DNA of 64,000 bases from NCBI RefSeq assembly GCF_008933155.1, contig NZ_WBVP01000006.1, forward strand, positions 1-64,000, in the 5' to 3' direction. Positions 35,481 to 44,257 of the stretch are shown here, one piece after another. Position 1 is the stretch's first letter; every line of letters begins with the position of its first letter. A program made the position numbers and the translations under genes. The notes beneath the pieces were generated by a model that saw only the letters and a list, made by a program, of their open reading frames with translations, was not told where the DNA came from and made no database searches. The stretch comes from Aliivibrio finisterrensis. Its GTDB lineage: Bacteria; Pseudomonadota; Gammaproteobacteria; Enterobacterales; Vibrionaceae.

Positions 35481-36602
35481 ATGGACATTAAGAAATCGCG
35501 GTTTGCTATTGTTGTTATCGTAGTTTCAATTATCATATTTGGAAGTGTTATTGGTTTTAACTTATTTGTGAAACATAAGATAAGTGTCACCTTAGCTAAT
35601 CTGCCAACACCTGTTTATCCTGTTTCAGTTGAAAAACTTTCCCCACGCATTTGGCCGCAGCGTATTAGCGCTATTGGATTTATTGAACCTAATCAGGGGG
35701 CTAATATTTCGACCGAAATAGCGGGTATAATTAAAAGTATTGATTTTAAAAATGGCGCTAAAGTTGAACGTAATCAAACATTACTAAGCTTAGATTCATC
35801 AGTACAACAAGCCCAATTAAAAACTCTTGAGGTGCAATTACTATCGATTAAAGATGATTATTTACGCTTAAAAAAGTTGTACAAAGATCGCTCAGTATCA
35901 GAACAAATTTTTGAAACAGCAGAATCTAAATATCAAGCGGCGCTCGCTAATATCGATGAACTAAAAGCAGTGATTAAACAAAGAATTATAAAAGCACCAT
36001 TTAATGGCGTTCTTGGTATTCGTAACGTTAATTTAGGCGAGTTTATTTCATCTGGAACCAGTATTGTTCGATTAGAAGATCTTTCTGTTATGCGTGTCCG
36101 TTTTGGTGTTCCTCAAAGTAAAATTGGAAAAATTAGCGTTGGTCAAAACATATCCCTAACTGTAGAAACATTCCCTGGCGAAGAGTTTAAAGGCCGAATT
36201 AATGCTATTGAGCCGACGGTAAGCAGTAATACTGGATTGGTTATGGTTCAAGCTGAATTACCAAATTCTCAAGAGAACTTACGTGGTGGTATGTTCGCTG
36301 AGGTTAACATTGCTCTTAATAATTTAGATAAACAATTTGTTGTTCCTCAAACTGCGATTGCTTTTGCTTTATATGGAAACTCGGTGTTTGTTATCCAAAA
36401 AGACGACAATGACAAGGTAACTCGGGTTCGACTGGTTAATGTTGAGGTATTACAACGAGATAAAAATAACGCATTAATTAAAGGGGATTTAACGTTTGGT
36501 GAAGAGATTGTTACTGTAGGTATTTTGAATTTAGGCAATAACACGGAAGTGAACATTGTACCAAATCAAATTTCTGTTCCAACTTCAATGCCAAAATTAT
36601 AA
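35481..36602 (+). CDS. RND efflux periplasmic adaptor (membrane fusion protein)
   Basis: This 373-residue protein starts at the ATG at 35481, preceded by CCGGAGTG; an upstream GTG at 35472 is part of that ribosome-binding site. An N-terminal membrane anchor (residues 10-30) leads to the lipoyl/hairpin/beta-barrel layout of HlyD-type adaptors. Features include FIEPNQGANISTEIAG, a coiled-coil hairpin at about 110-160, and IIKAPFNGVLGIRNVN. It lacks a lipobox. It couples the RND pump encoded 9 bp downstream to an outer-membrane channel. No channel gene is here, so TolC is probably used. Confidence 0.92.
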   Translation: MDIKKSRFAIVVIVVSIIIFGSVIGFNLFVKHKISVTLANLPTPVYPVSVEKLSPRIWPQRISAIGFIEPNQGANISTEIAGIIKSIDFKNGAKVERNQTLLSLDSSVQQAQLKTLEVQLLSIKDDYLRLKKLYKDRSVSEQIFETAESKYQAALANIDELKAVIKQRIIKAPFNGVLGIRNVNLGEFISSGTSIVRLEDLSVMRVRFGVPQSKIGKISVGQNISLTVETFPGEEFKGRINAIEPTVSSNTGLVMVQAELPNSQENLRGGMFAEVNIALNNLDKQFVVPQTAIAFALYGNSVFVIQKDDNDKVTRVRLVNVEVLQRDKNNALIKGDLTFGEEIVTVGILNLGNNTEVNIVPNQISVPTSMPKL

Positions 36603-36611
36603 GGGGCATCC

Positions 36612-39600
36612 ATGAGTTTTACAGATATATTTATACATCGTCCAGTGATGGCCGCTTCACTAAGCGTGCTATTACTCATTCTTGGCCTCAATGCGATGAA
36701 GGATCTGCAAGTTAGGCAGTATCCAGAAATGACCAATACAGTAATCACTGTTAATACTCCCTACCCAGGTGCTGACGCTGAATTAATTGAAGGGTTTATC
36801 ACTCAACCTCTTGAGCAAGCATTATCACAAGTTGATAATCTTGACTATATGACATCATCAAGTCAATTGGGATCATCAAGTATTGTTTTAAATATGATAC
36901 TGAATACTAATCCTGAAGAGGCTTTAGCAAATGTTTTATCACAAATTAACTCCGTTTCTAACCAGCTGCCAAGAGAAGCTTATAATCCATCCGTAACTTC
37001 TTCTACAGGGTCAAGCACCTCAATCATTTATCTTTCCTTCTACAGTCAGGCCCTCGATTCAAGTCAAATAACAGATTATCTTGAGCGAGTTGTTAATCCA
37101 CAGTTATCCACGGTTAACGGTGTATCAAACATACAAGTCATTGGCGGTACTCCATTTGCACTGCGTATTTGGCCTTATCCAGAAAAACTGGGTCTGTATG
37201 ATATTTCGCCTTCAGAGCTTGTTAGTGTTTTACAAACCAATAATTATCAATCCGCAGTAGGTCAATTTAACAGTACTTTGACTATTTTGAACAGCACCAT
37301 CAACAGTCAAGTTGATACCGTTGACGGACTAAAATCATTAGTGATTAAAAGCTTCAAAGGGCAAACTATTCGATTGCAAGATATCGCTGAAGTTTCCCTG
37401 AGTAAAAGTAGTGACTCAACAAGAGCATTAGCAAATGGTAAAGAGGCTGTCATTATTGGCGTCAATGCTACACCATCAGCAAATCCTCTTGATGTTGCCG
37501 CTGGAATAAAAGTGCAATATGAAGCAATGAAAAATAGTCTACCGCCGAATATTCAATCTAGTATTTTATACGACTCAACCTTAGCAATCACGGACTCGAT
37601 TGATGAAGTGATTAAAACAATTGCGGAAGCAGCCATAATTGTTATTGTCGTTATACTCCTTTTCTTAGGTTCTTTCCGTGCAGTAATTATCCCAATTATT
37701 ACTATACCTCTATCACTAATAGGTGTTATTGCTGTTATGCAGGTATTTGGATTTACAATAAATCTGATGACCCTTCTTGCAATGGTGCTAGCTATTGGAT
37801 TGGTTGTTGATGATGCCATCGTTGTGGTCGAAAATGTCGATAGACATATCAAAATGGGTGTCAAACCTTTTAAAGCAGCAATTGAAGCAACAAGAGAAAT
37901 TGCGGTTCCTGTTATTTCTATGACCATTACCCTCGCCGCGGTGTACGCTCCGATTGCTTTAATGGGCGGGGTAACAGGCTCTTTATTTAAAGAGTTTGCT
38001 CTTACGCTAGCTGGCTCTGTGGTTATTTCAGGATTTGTAGCACTCACGCTTTCACCGATGATGTGTTCGAAGATGCTGAAATCACACGCTAACCCAAGTA
38101 AGTTTGAAAGCACTGTTGATAATACATTAAATAAAGTTACGCGCTCTTATAATAAGCTGCTGCACTCAGTTCTTGCTAATCGAGCTGTGGTTTTATTATT
38201 TGCATTTATCGTATTGATCTCTTTACCTGTCATCTTTAGCTTTATCCCTTCACAATTAGCTCCTGAAGAGGATCAAGGAGTGGTTGTGGTTATAGGAACT
38301 ACGCCATCAACTTCGAACAATGACTATATTCAACAGAATATGGAATTGATTGCTCAAATCATTGGCAAGCAACCACAAGCTGAAGCTTCATTAGCTATGA
38401 TTGGCGTCCCAACGACAAGTCAGGGTATGGCTATTGGACCGTTAGTACCGTGGGATGAACGAAAATTAAGTCAAAAAGAAATATCTACCAATATAAATAA
38501 AGAGGCAAAGAAATTATCGGGGATTAATGCGATCGCCTATCAAATGCCTTCATTGCCTGGTGCTTCTGGTGGTTTACCCATCCAGTTTGTTATTACCAGT
38601 CCTGCCAGTTTTGAAACACTATTTTCTATTGGTAACAATGTACTAGAAAAAGCAAAAGCAAGTCCAAACTTTGTTTATACAGATATAAATTTGAAATATG
38701 ATTCAGGATTAGTAAAGTTAAGTATTGATAGAGAAGCTGCCGGTGCTTATGGAGTAACAATGCAAGCTATTGGTCAAGCGCTAGGTAGCATGATGAGCGG
38801 TGGTTATATTAACCGAGTTAATATTGATGGACGCTCTTATGAAGTGATACCACAAGTAGAGCGAATTTATCGTTCAAATCCGGACATGCTCAGCCAGTAT
38901 TATGTTACAGCTCAAAATGGAACCGCTATTCCACTCTCTAGCTTAGTGAGCTGTGAAGTTGTTGGGCAGGCTAAATCTCTTCCTCACTTTAATCAGATGA
39001 ATTCAATTTCTATTGATGCAGTTCCTGCACCAGGAGTAGCAATGGGTGATGCTATTTCATTTTTTGAACAATTGGCAAAAACAGATTTGCCTCAAGGATT
39101 TAATTACACCTTTATGGGGGAGGCTCGACAATTTGTTGAAGAGGGTAATTCACTTTATATTACCTTTGCTCTGGCTATATCTATCATATTTCTTGTGTTA
39201 GCCAGTCAATTTGAAAGTTTACGAGATCCACTGGTAATTTTATTTACAGTACCACTCGCAATCAGTGGTGCCTTAATTGCACTAGGCTGGACTCATGTTA
39301 GCGGTAGCACATCATTAAATATATATTCTCAAGTAGGGTTAATTACTTTAGTTGGGTTAATTACCAAGCATGGTATTTTAATTTGCGAAGTGGCAAAAGA
39401 GGAGCAAGTTGAAAAAGGAGCTAAAAAACTTGATGCCATCATTGAAGCGGCAACAATTCGTTTGCGCCCTATCTTGATGACAACATCAGCGATGATTGCT
39501 GGATTAATGCCATTGCTATTTGCAACGGGGGCGGGTGCCGTATCTCGATATAACATTGGATTAGTTATTATTGCCGGTCTTGCGATAGGCACTCTATTCA

Positions 39601-39710
39601 CATTATTTGTACTGCCAGTGATGTATATATACATTGCGAGTGAACATAACCCCCAGGAAGGAAAAGAAAAAATAAGTAATGAAACCGCGGAAATATCAAC
39701 AGCAAAATAA
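36612..39710 (+). CDS. RND multidrug efflux permease (HAE-1 family)
   Basis: This 1032-residue inner-membrane proton antiporter is full length for the AcrB/MexI/MdtF class. It opens with MSFTDIFIHRPVMA, followed by a large periplasmic loop, six membrane helices, a second periplasmic loop and six more helices. The proton-relay Asp pair is present (GLVVDDAIVVVEN), as is the family motif near GHFFPEN-type positions in helix 4-6. It pumps drugs, dyes or metabolites from the periplasm and inner membrane outward. It is co-transcribed with its adaptor. The next gene, a GadC-like antiporter, follows after 113 bp on the same strand. Confidence 0.95.
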   Translation: MSFTDIFIHRPVMAASLSVLLLILGLNAMKDLQVRQYPEMTNTVITVNTPYPGADAELIEGFITQPLEQALSQVDNLDYMTSSSQLGSSSIVLNMILNTNPEEALANVLSQINSVSNQLPREAYNPSVTSSTGSSTSIIYLSFYSQALDSSQITDYLERVVNPQLSTVNGVSNIQVIGGTPFALRIWPYPEKLGLYDISPSELVSVLQTNNYQSAVGQFNSTLTILNSTINSQVDTVDGLKSLVIKSFKGQTIRLQDIAEVSLSKSSDSTRALANGKEAVIIGVNATPSANPLDVAAGIKVQYEAMKNSLPPNIQSSILYDSTLAITDSIDEVIKTIAEAAIIVIVVILLFLGSFRAVIIPIITIPLSLIGVIAVMQVFGFTINLMTLLAMVLAIGLVVDDAIVVVENVDRHIKMGVKPFKAAIEATREIAVPVISMTITLAAVYAPIALMGGVTGSLFKEFALTLAGSVVISGFVALTLSPMMCSKMLKSHANPSKFESTVDNTLNKVTRSYNKLLHSVLANRAVVLLFAFIVLISLPVIFSFIPSQLAPEEDQGVVVVIGTTPSTSNNDYIQQNMELIAQIIGKQPQAEASLAMIGVPTTSQGMAIGPLVPWDERKLSQKEISTNINKEAKKLSGINAIAYQMPSLPGASGGLPIQFVITSPASFETLFSIGNNVLEKAKASPNFVYTDINLKYDSGLVKLSIDREAAGAYGVTMQAIGQALGSMMSGGYINRVNIDGRSYEVIPQVERIYRSNPDMLSQYYVTAQNGTAIPLSSLVSCEVVGQAKSLPHFNQMNSISIDAVPAPGVAMGDAISFFEQLAKTDLPQGFNYTFMGEARQFVEEGNSLYITFALAISIIFLVLASQFESLRDPLVILFTVPLAISGALIALGWTHVSGSTSLNIYSQVGLITLVGLITKHGILICEVAKEEQVEKGAKKLDAIIEAATIRLRPILMTTSAMIAGLMPLLFATGAGAVSRYNIGLVIIAGLAIGTLFTLFVLPVMYIYIASEHNPQEGKEKISNETAEISTAK

Positions 39711-39823
39711 TTTCATTATCTTTGGCAATAATAAGTAAACGTTTAGTTTGAATTTAATAATGACGCTTTTTATTGAATTTTCTAAATAATTACCAAGTTT
39801 GAGTTACTTTTTAGGAGATAAAA

Positions 39824-41353
39824 ATGGAATCAAAAAATGTACAGAATAAGAAAATAAGTGTCTTTGCTTTAGCAATGCTCAATATTGTTGCTGTAGTAAG
39901 CTTAAGAGGATTACCTGCAGAAGCTGAATATGGCTTAAGCTCAATTTTTTACTATATATTTGCAGCTATCGTTTTTTTAGTACCCGTTTCACTCGTTGCC
40001 GCAGAACTAGCCACAGGCTGGTCTGAAAAAGGTGGTATTTTCAGGTGGGTTGGTGAAGCATTTGGTCCAAAGTTAGCCTTTTTAGCAGTATTTTTACTTT
40101 GGATTGAAGTTACGGTTTGGTTCCCAACTGTGCTTACATTTGGTGCAGTATCGCTAGCTTATATTGGGCCAGATCAACCTTGGGACCAAACATTATCCGA
40201 AAATAAATTTTTTATTTTAGCTGTTGTACTCGTTATTTATTGGTTTGCTACCTTTGTTGGTTTAAAAGGAACAGAAGCCTTTTCAAAAGTCGCCAAATGG
40301 GGTGGTGTAGTTGGTACTATCGTCCCTGGTATCGTATTAATTGTTTTAGGCTTTGCTTACTTAGCAGCAGGCAATGTATCTCAAATACCACTGGCTTTGA
40401 GCGATCTCATACCTGATTTCTCTAACTTTAACAATGTCGTATTAGCAGCAAGTATCTTCTTATTCTATGCTGGTATGGAGATGAATGCTATTCACGTTAA
40501 AGATGTTGAGAACCCAGGAAAACAATACCCTATTGCTATAGCCATTTCTTCAATTGGTACTGTAGCAATATTTGTACTGGGTACGTTAGCTATTGCTTTT
40601 ATTGTCCCACAGAAAGATATTAGCTTAACTCAAGGCCTTCTTGTTGCATATAAAGACATGTTTGTATGGGCAGGCATTGGGTGGGCTTCGCCTATTATTG
40701 CAATTTGTTTAGCGTTTGGGGTATTAGCTGGTGTTGTAAGCTGGGTCGCTGGTCCTTCAAGTGCATTACTTGTTGTGGCAAAAGGAGGATATTTACCTCG
40801 CTTTTGGCAAGAAACTAACTCAAATGGCATGGCAACTAATATTATGCTAGTACAAGCTGTCATTGTCACATTCTTGTCAGTAACATTTGTTGTTCTACCA
40901 TCCGTTCAAGCAACGTATCAAATACTAAGTCAATTGACGGTTATTCTTTATCTTATTATGTACTTATTAATGTTTGCAACGGCTATTTATTTACGATATA
41001 GCCAGCCAAATCGTCCGAGAATATACAAGATCCCTGGAGGTAATCTTGGTATGTGGATTGTTGCAGGACTTGGCTTTATCGGGTCATTAGTTGCGTTTAT
41101 ATTTTCATTTATACCACCTGCACAGATCTCAATAGGTAGCCCTACGATATTTGTTACTATTCTTGTTGTTCTGACGCTGATATTTGTGTCAATTCCATTT
41201 ATTATCTTTCGTATTCGCAAACCACACTGGAAGGATCCGAAAATTAATGATTTTGCACCATTTACTTGGGAAATAGAAAATACTCACCCAGGCGTTGTTA
41301 ATGATTCTGATACACACACTCATCATCTTCAACATAATAATGAGGCTAAATAA
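39824..41353 (+). CDS. GadC-like glutamate:GABA-type amino acid antiporter
   Basis: This 509-residue APC-family transporter has about twelve membrane helices. Comparison from memory with Escherichia coli GadC shows the same segments in the same order: AAELATGW, AIHVKDVENPGKQYPIA, VSWVAGPSSALLVVAK and IYKIPGG. GadC exchanges external glutamate (or glutamine) for internal GABA or glutamate and is closed above about pH 6.5 by a C-terminal plug. The tail here ends in a His-rich stretch (THTHHLQH), which could sense pH. The stop overlaps the glutaminase start (TAATG), so the two are translationally coupled. No glutamate decarboxylase gene is in the window. Confidence 0.85.
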   Translation: MESKNVQNKKISVFALAMLNIVAVVSLRGLPAEAEYGLSSIFYYIFAAIVFLVPVSLVAAELATGWSEKGGIFRWVGEAFGPKLAFLAVFLLWIEVTVWFPTVLTFGAVSLAYIGPDQPWDQTLSENKFFILAVVLVIYWFATFVGLKGTEAFSKVAKWGGVVGTIVPGIVLIVLGFAYLAAGNVSQIPLALSDLIPDFSNFNNVVLAASIFLFYAGMEMNAIHVKDVENPGKQYPIAIAISSIGTVAIFVLGTLAIAFIVPQKDISLTQGLLVAYKDMFVWAGIGWASPIIAICLAFGVLAGVVSWVAGPSSALLVVAKGGYLPRFWQETNSNGMATNIMLVQAVIVTFLSVTFVVLPSVQATYQILSQLTVILYLIMYLLMFATAIYLRYSQPNRPRIYKIPGGNLGMWIVAGLGFIGSLVAFIFSFIPPAQISIGSPTIFVTILVVLTLIFVSIPFIIFRIRKPHWKDPKINDFAPFTWEIENTHPGVVNDSDTHTHHLQHNNEAK

Positions 41354-42291
41354 TGGATAAGAATCAATTGATTAATGCCATAAATACAGCTTATGAAAAG
41401 TTTAAAGACATCCATGATGGAGATAATGCTTCTTACATTCCCTTCTTGGCACAAGTTCCAGCAGAGTTAACCGGTCTGTGTTTTGTCTCTGTAACTGGAG
41501 AAGTTCATACTGTTGGTGATACTGATTATTCGTTCGCTATTGAATCCATTTCAAAAGTGATAACTTTAGCCCTCGCGCTAAAGCAACATGGAGCTAAAGA
41601 AGTACACGATAAAATTGGTGCTGATGCTACAGGATTGCCTTTTAATTCTGTCATGGCACTAGAACTGCATAATGACAAGCCACTGAGTCCTTTAGTTAAT
41701 GCTGGTGCAATGGCGACCACAAGTTTAATTAAAGCTGATGGCGCTGAAGATAGATGGCAACAAATACTCTCTATGCAAAGTGCGATGGCTGGAAGTCAGA
41801 TTATGCTTTCTAAAGATGTAAATGACTCAGAGCAAATGACTAATACGCATAATAAGGCAATTGCATTATTATTGCAGTCATCTGGATCTATGTACTCTGA
41901 TCCATTCCAAGCCTGTGACGTTTATACCCGACAGTGCTCTACGCTTTACAATTGTGTTGAACTTGCTACCACTGGTGCATGTTTGGCTAATGGTGGCGTT
42001 AACCCTGTTTCTGGTGAAACTATTTTATCAGCCGATCTCGTTCCAAGGTTATTAGCTGAAATGATGACTGAGGGGCTGTATGAGCGAAGTGGTGATTGGG
42101 CTTTTGAAGTTGGTTTGCCAGGAAAAAGTGGTGTAGGTGGTGGGCTACTTGCTGTTATTCCGAATGTAGGTGCACTTGCGGCATTCTCGCCTCCTTTGGA
42201 TGTGGCTGGTAACAGTGTGCGTGGCCAACTAATGATTAAGTCGGTTGCCAACGATATGAATTGGAATTTATTTAATTCGGTTGCTCATTAA
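41353..42291 (+). CDS. glsA: Glutaminase A
   Basis: This 312-residue beta-lactamase-fold enzyme hydrolyses glutamine to glutamate and ammonia. The SxxK catalytic motif is ESISK (Ser65, Lys68). Downstream family motifs are PLVNAGAMATT, GSMYSDPFQACDVYTRQC, ACLANGGVNPV and GLPGKSGVGGG. In Escherichia coli the acid glutaminase YbaS works with GadC: glutamine is imported, ammonia released inside neutralises protons, and glutamate leaves. The overlapping start codon with the GadC-like gene argues for just such a glutamine-dependent acid resistance system here. A strong terminator follows. Confidence 0.93.
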   Translation: MDKNQLINAINTAYEKFKDIHDGDNASYIPFLAQVPAELTGLCFVSVTGEVHTVGDTDYSFAIESISKVITLALALKQHGAKEVHDKIGADATGLPFNSVMALELHNDKPLSPLVNAGAMATTSLIKADGAEDRWQQILSMQSAMAGSQIMLSKDVNDSEQMTNTHNKAIALLLQSSGSMYSDPFQACDVYTRQCSTLYNCVELATTGACLANGGVNPVSGETILSADLVPRLLAEMMTEGLYERSGDWAFEVGLPGKSGVGGGLLAVIPNVGALAAFSPPLDVAGNSVRGQLMIKSVANDMNWNLFNSVAH

Positions 42292-42310
42292 TAAATGACA
42301 CGACATAATT

Positions 42311-42339
42311 AAAAAATCCAGCAATGCTGGATTTTTTTC
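42311..42339 (+). terminator. Terminator after glutaminase
   Basis: A perfect hairpin AAAAAATCCAGCA / TGCTGGATTTTTT is followed by further T. Confidence 0.85.
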
Positions 42340-42667
42340 AAAAAACATAAATAAATTACGTAACTAATTTCATTTTTTAAATTAATAGCATAAACTCAGT
42401 CGAAAGGTTTTAAAAATCAACATAATCGTAAGCAATAAATTCCACGAATAATAACTAGGATGGTTAAAAATCACAAAAATAAAGTGGATATAATGTTTGA
42501 TACCAAATAGCAGTTTAAATTACAGCTATGCTTCATCTTTTGGTTGGGTTTATCACTATTGCCGTTTTAACGTTTTAACGTTTTAAGCTAGAGTTACAAT
42601 CATATTAAATGAAAGTAACTCTAGTCTATTAAAATAAAGCTACAAATTTTATTTACTACCTAATTAC
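42340..42667. other. Intergenic region with tandem octamer and hairpin
   Basis: No gene is seen. Three exact copies of CGTTTTAA lie at 42563-42586. They abut a perfect 10-bp inverted repeat CTAGAGTTAC / GTAACTCTAG (42588-42624), which may terminate the HdeA-like gene on the minus strand. Confidence 0.6.
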
Positions 42668-42967
42668 TTAATCGTCTTTCACTTCTTTTTTCGCTACTGC
42701 ACTTACTTTTTTATTTTTATTCGATGCTTTTTGGCACTCAGCAACGATGTCGTCTATTTCTACAGGCTCTAATGCATCGATTTCTGTAATGTTATGAGCT
42801 GATACAATGTAGCCGATAGTAACAGGTACAAGACTATAATCTTGATCGATTAAACCAGCACACGTAATATCTTCGGGTGCTTTCATTTTCGAGCTGTCTG
42901 CTGCAACAGTTAGAAAGGAAGTCGCTGCAATCATAGTACCGAGTAAAAGTGATTTTTTTAAGTCCAT
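42668..42967 (-). CDS. HdeA/HdeB-like periplasmic acid-stress protein
   Basis: This 99-residue protein has a signal peptide (about residues 1-23). The mature part is small, helical and has exactly two Cys (36 and 78), spaced much as in HdeA, where they form the disulfide. The pattern TCAGLIDQDYSLVPVTIGYI followed by VEIDDIVAECQ parallels TCEDFLAVDESFQPTAVGF and VTPAIVQACTQ of HdeA. HdeA unfolds below about pH 3 and binds periplasmic proteins to stop aggregation. The Lys-rich tail (KNKKVSAVAKKEVK) fits the family's charged termini. A good ribosome-binding site (GAGG) precedes the ATG. It faces the antiporter-glutaminase operon. Confidence 0.75.
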   Translation of the reverse strand: MDLKKSLLLGTMIAATSFLTVAADSSKMKAPEDITCAGLIDQDYSLVPVTIGYIVSAHNITEIDALEPVEIDDIVAECQKASNKNKKVSAVAKKEVKDD

Positions 42968-42998
42968 AAGTAACCTCGTATTAAGATAATTTTTATAA

Positions 42999-43015
42999 TA
43001 TGGTTTAAAACCATA
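42999..43015 (-). promoter_or_regulatory. Palindrome upstream of the HdeA-like gene
   Basis: TATGGTTTAAAACCATA has perfect 8-bp arms around one central base and lies 32 bp before the HdeA-like start codon. It could be an operator overlapping the promoter. No similar element was noticed before the antiporter operon. Confidence 0.4.
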
Positions 43016-43271
43016 CCATTACCAAGTCTAGGGTACGTTAGCCACATTGCAAATTTAATTATTAAATTGAGTATTTTACTTAAATATCATAAGAGTTGTC
43101 GTATGGTTATTAAGTTTTATACTACACCGTATTCCAATACAAAGCCTAGCCAACGGAATTACCGATCAAATGAGGAATATTCAGGTGTTAGTTATCTGTG
43201 ATAAGTAGTGGGGGTATAGGAATTTAAATTCTAGATCTGCTGTTTGTTTGCGGATCATATTTGGCAGATAC
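43016..43271. other. Intergenic region upstream of the HdeA-like gene
   Basis: No gene is seen on either strand. The sequence is AT-rich and unremarkable between the palindrome and the tRNA terminator. Confidence 0.5.
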
Positions 43272-43302
43272 AAAAAAGCCTCGTCATTTCTGACAAGGCT
43301 TC
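43272..43302 (-). terminator. Terminator of the tRNA unit
   Basis: On the minus strand AAGCCTTGTCA / TGACGAGGCTT form a hairpin followed by a T run, directly after the tRNA-Asp gene. Confidence 0.8.
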
Positions 43303-43309
43303 GTTGTGT

Positions 43310-43386
43310 TGGCGGAGCGGACGGGACTCGAACCCGCGACCCCCGGCGTGACAGGCCGGTATTCTAACCAACTGAACTACCGCTCC
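43310..43386 (-). tRNA. tRNA-Asp (GTC)
   Basis: The minus strand folds as a 77-nt tRNA. The acceptor stem is GGAGCGG / CCGCTCC with an encoded CCA end. The anticodon arm CCGGCCTGTCACGCCGG shows GTC, and the T-loop has GGTTCGAGTCC. It follows tRNA-Ser on the same strand 38 bp downstream, so both are probably cut from one transcript. Confidence 0.97.
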
Positions 43387-43424
43387 AATTTGTAAAATCC
43401 AGACTCTATCTGAATTTTCAAAAG

Positions 43425-43515
43425 TGGTGGAGGGATAGGGATTTGAACCCTAGAACCGCTATTAACGGTTGCCGGTTTTCAAGACCGGTGCTTTCGACCA
43501 CTCAGCCATCCCTCC
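43425..43515 (-). tRNA. tRNA-Ser (TGA)
   Basis: The minus strand folds as a 91-nt class II tRNA. The acceptor stem is GGAGGGA / TCCCTCC with an encoded CCA. The anticodon loop CTTGAAA lies in the stem CCGGT / ACCGG, giving TGA, and a long variable arm follows, typical of tRNA-Ser. Confidence 0.97.
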
Positions 43516-43597
43516 AGTGCGGTGAATAGTAGTCACCTTTGATTTTTATGTAAAGCATTTTTTGAAGAAAACCACTTAACCGTATAAAAAACAAACG

Positions 43598-44095
43598 TTA
43601 TTCTGCATTTTTTTCCACATCGACTAAATAATCACCTTCTAACCAGTTACGGCCAATTAAAAGTTTGTAGTCTAATTTGCTTCTATCACGTAGGTTCACC
43701 GCTACTTTTTTATCCTTACCATCAAATTCTAAATGCATTCTTACAGCGTATCGACGCTCTACTCCTTGAGCATTACGTATTTTGCTTACTTTAATGATAC
43801 GACTGGTATGTTGAGTTGCTTCACCATCTTCGTTGTAAGTTGTAAACTTAACCGTATCACCCAAGTGATCTCGCATATTGTCACTCTCTTCATCTTGGCC
43901 AATAATTTGGATATTAGTGGCGTGAATTGAGGTGGTTGCGGCTCCTGTATCAATACGAGCTTCATAATTGGTGTTTAATTCTTTTATGTGAATGGTTTCG
44001 ATTTGGCCAATAATAGTTTTATTTGAGCATGGTTCTGCTGCGAAGCCGGAAGTAGAAAGTAACACTAAGCACGAAGAGAGGATTAGTTTTTTCAT
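43598..44095 (-). CDS. Secreted retropepsin-like aspartic protease family protein (Zn_protease/RimB-like)
   Basis: This 165-residue protein has a signal peptide (about residues 1-20). The core motif ARIDTGAATTSIHA has the catalytic-type Asp49-Thr-Gly, as in the putative ATP-dependent zinc protease family (PF05618), now viewed as retropepsin-like. The late YKLLIGRNWLEGDYLVDV segment matches the conserved flap/hydrophobic end. It would act in the periplasm as a dimer. Substrate is unknown. A paralog with a lipoprotein signal lies at 51899-52552. Confidence 0.8.
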   Translation of the reverse strand: MKKLILSSCLVLLSTSGFAAEPCSNKTIIGQIETIHIKELNTNYEARIDTGAATTSIHATNIQIIGQDEESDNMRDHLGDTVKFTTYNEDGEATQHTSRIIKVSKIRNAQGVERRYAVRMHLEFDGKDKKVAVNLRDRSKLDYKLLIGRNWLEGDYLVDVEKNAE

Positions 44096-44257
44096 GAATG
44101 CCTTTAATATTGTAAATTTTATCCAATGAGAAGTATCTATGAATAATAGACGTTTAAATATGAATTGAGTTCAAGGATATGTAAAGAATAAGACAGAATA
44201 ATGCAAAATTAATAAATGAATCAGCGGTATCCGTATTTAGTTACCGCTGAGTTCGTA

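Noticed and set aside
37553-38113. 186-codon minus-strand frame within the RND permease gene
   Set aside because: It is antisense to a highly conserved permease region; its Thr/Ile/Ala-rich composition is that of the complementary strand of membrane helices.
39711-42667. Glutamate decarboxylase partner for the GadC-like antiporter
   Set aside because: No PLP-dependent decarboxylase frame is present on either strand around the antiporter; the only PLP enzyme in the window is the aminotransferase at 50644-51831.
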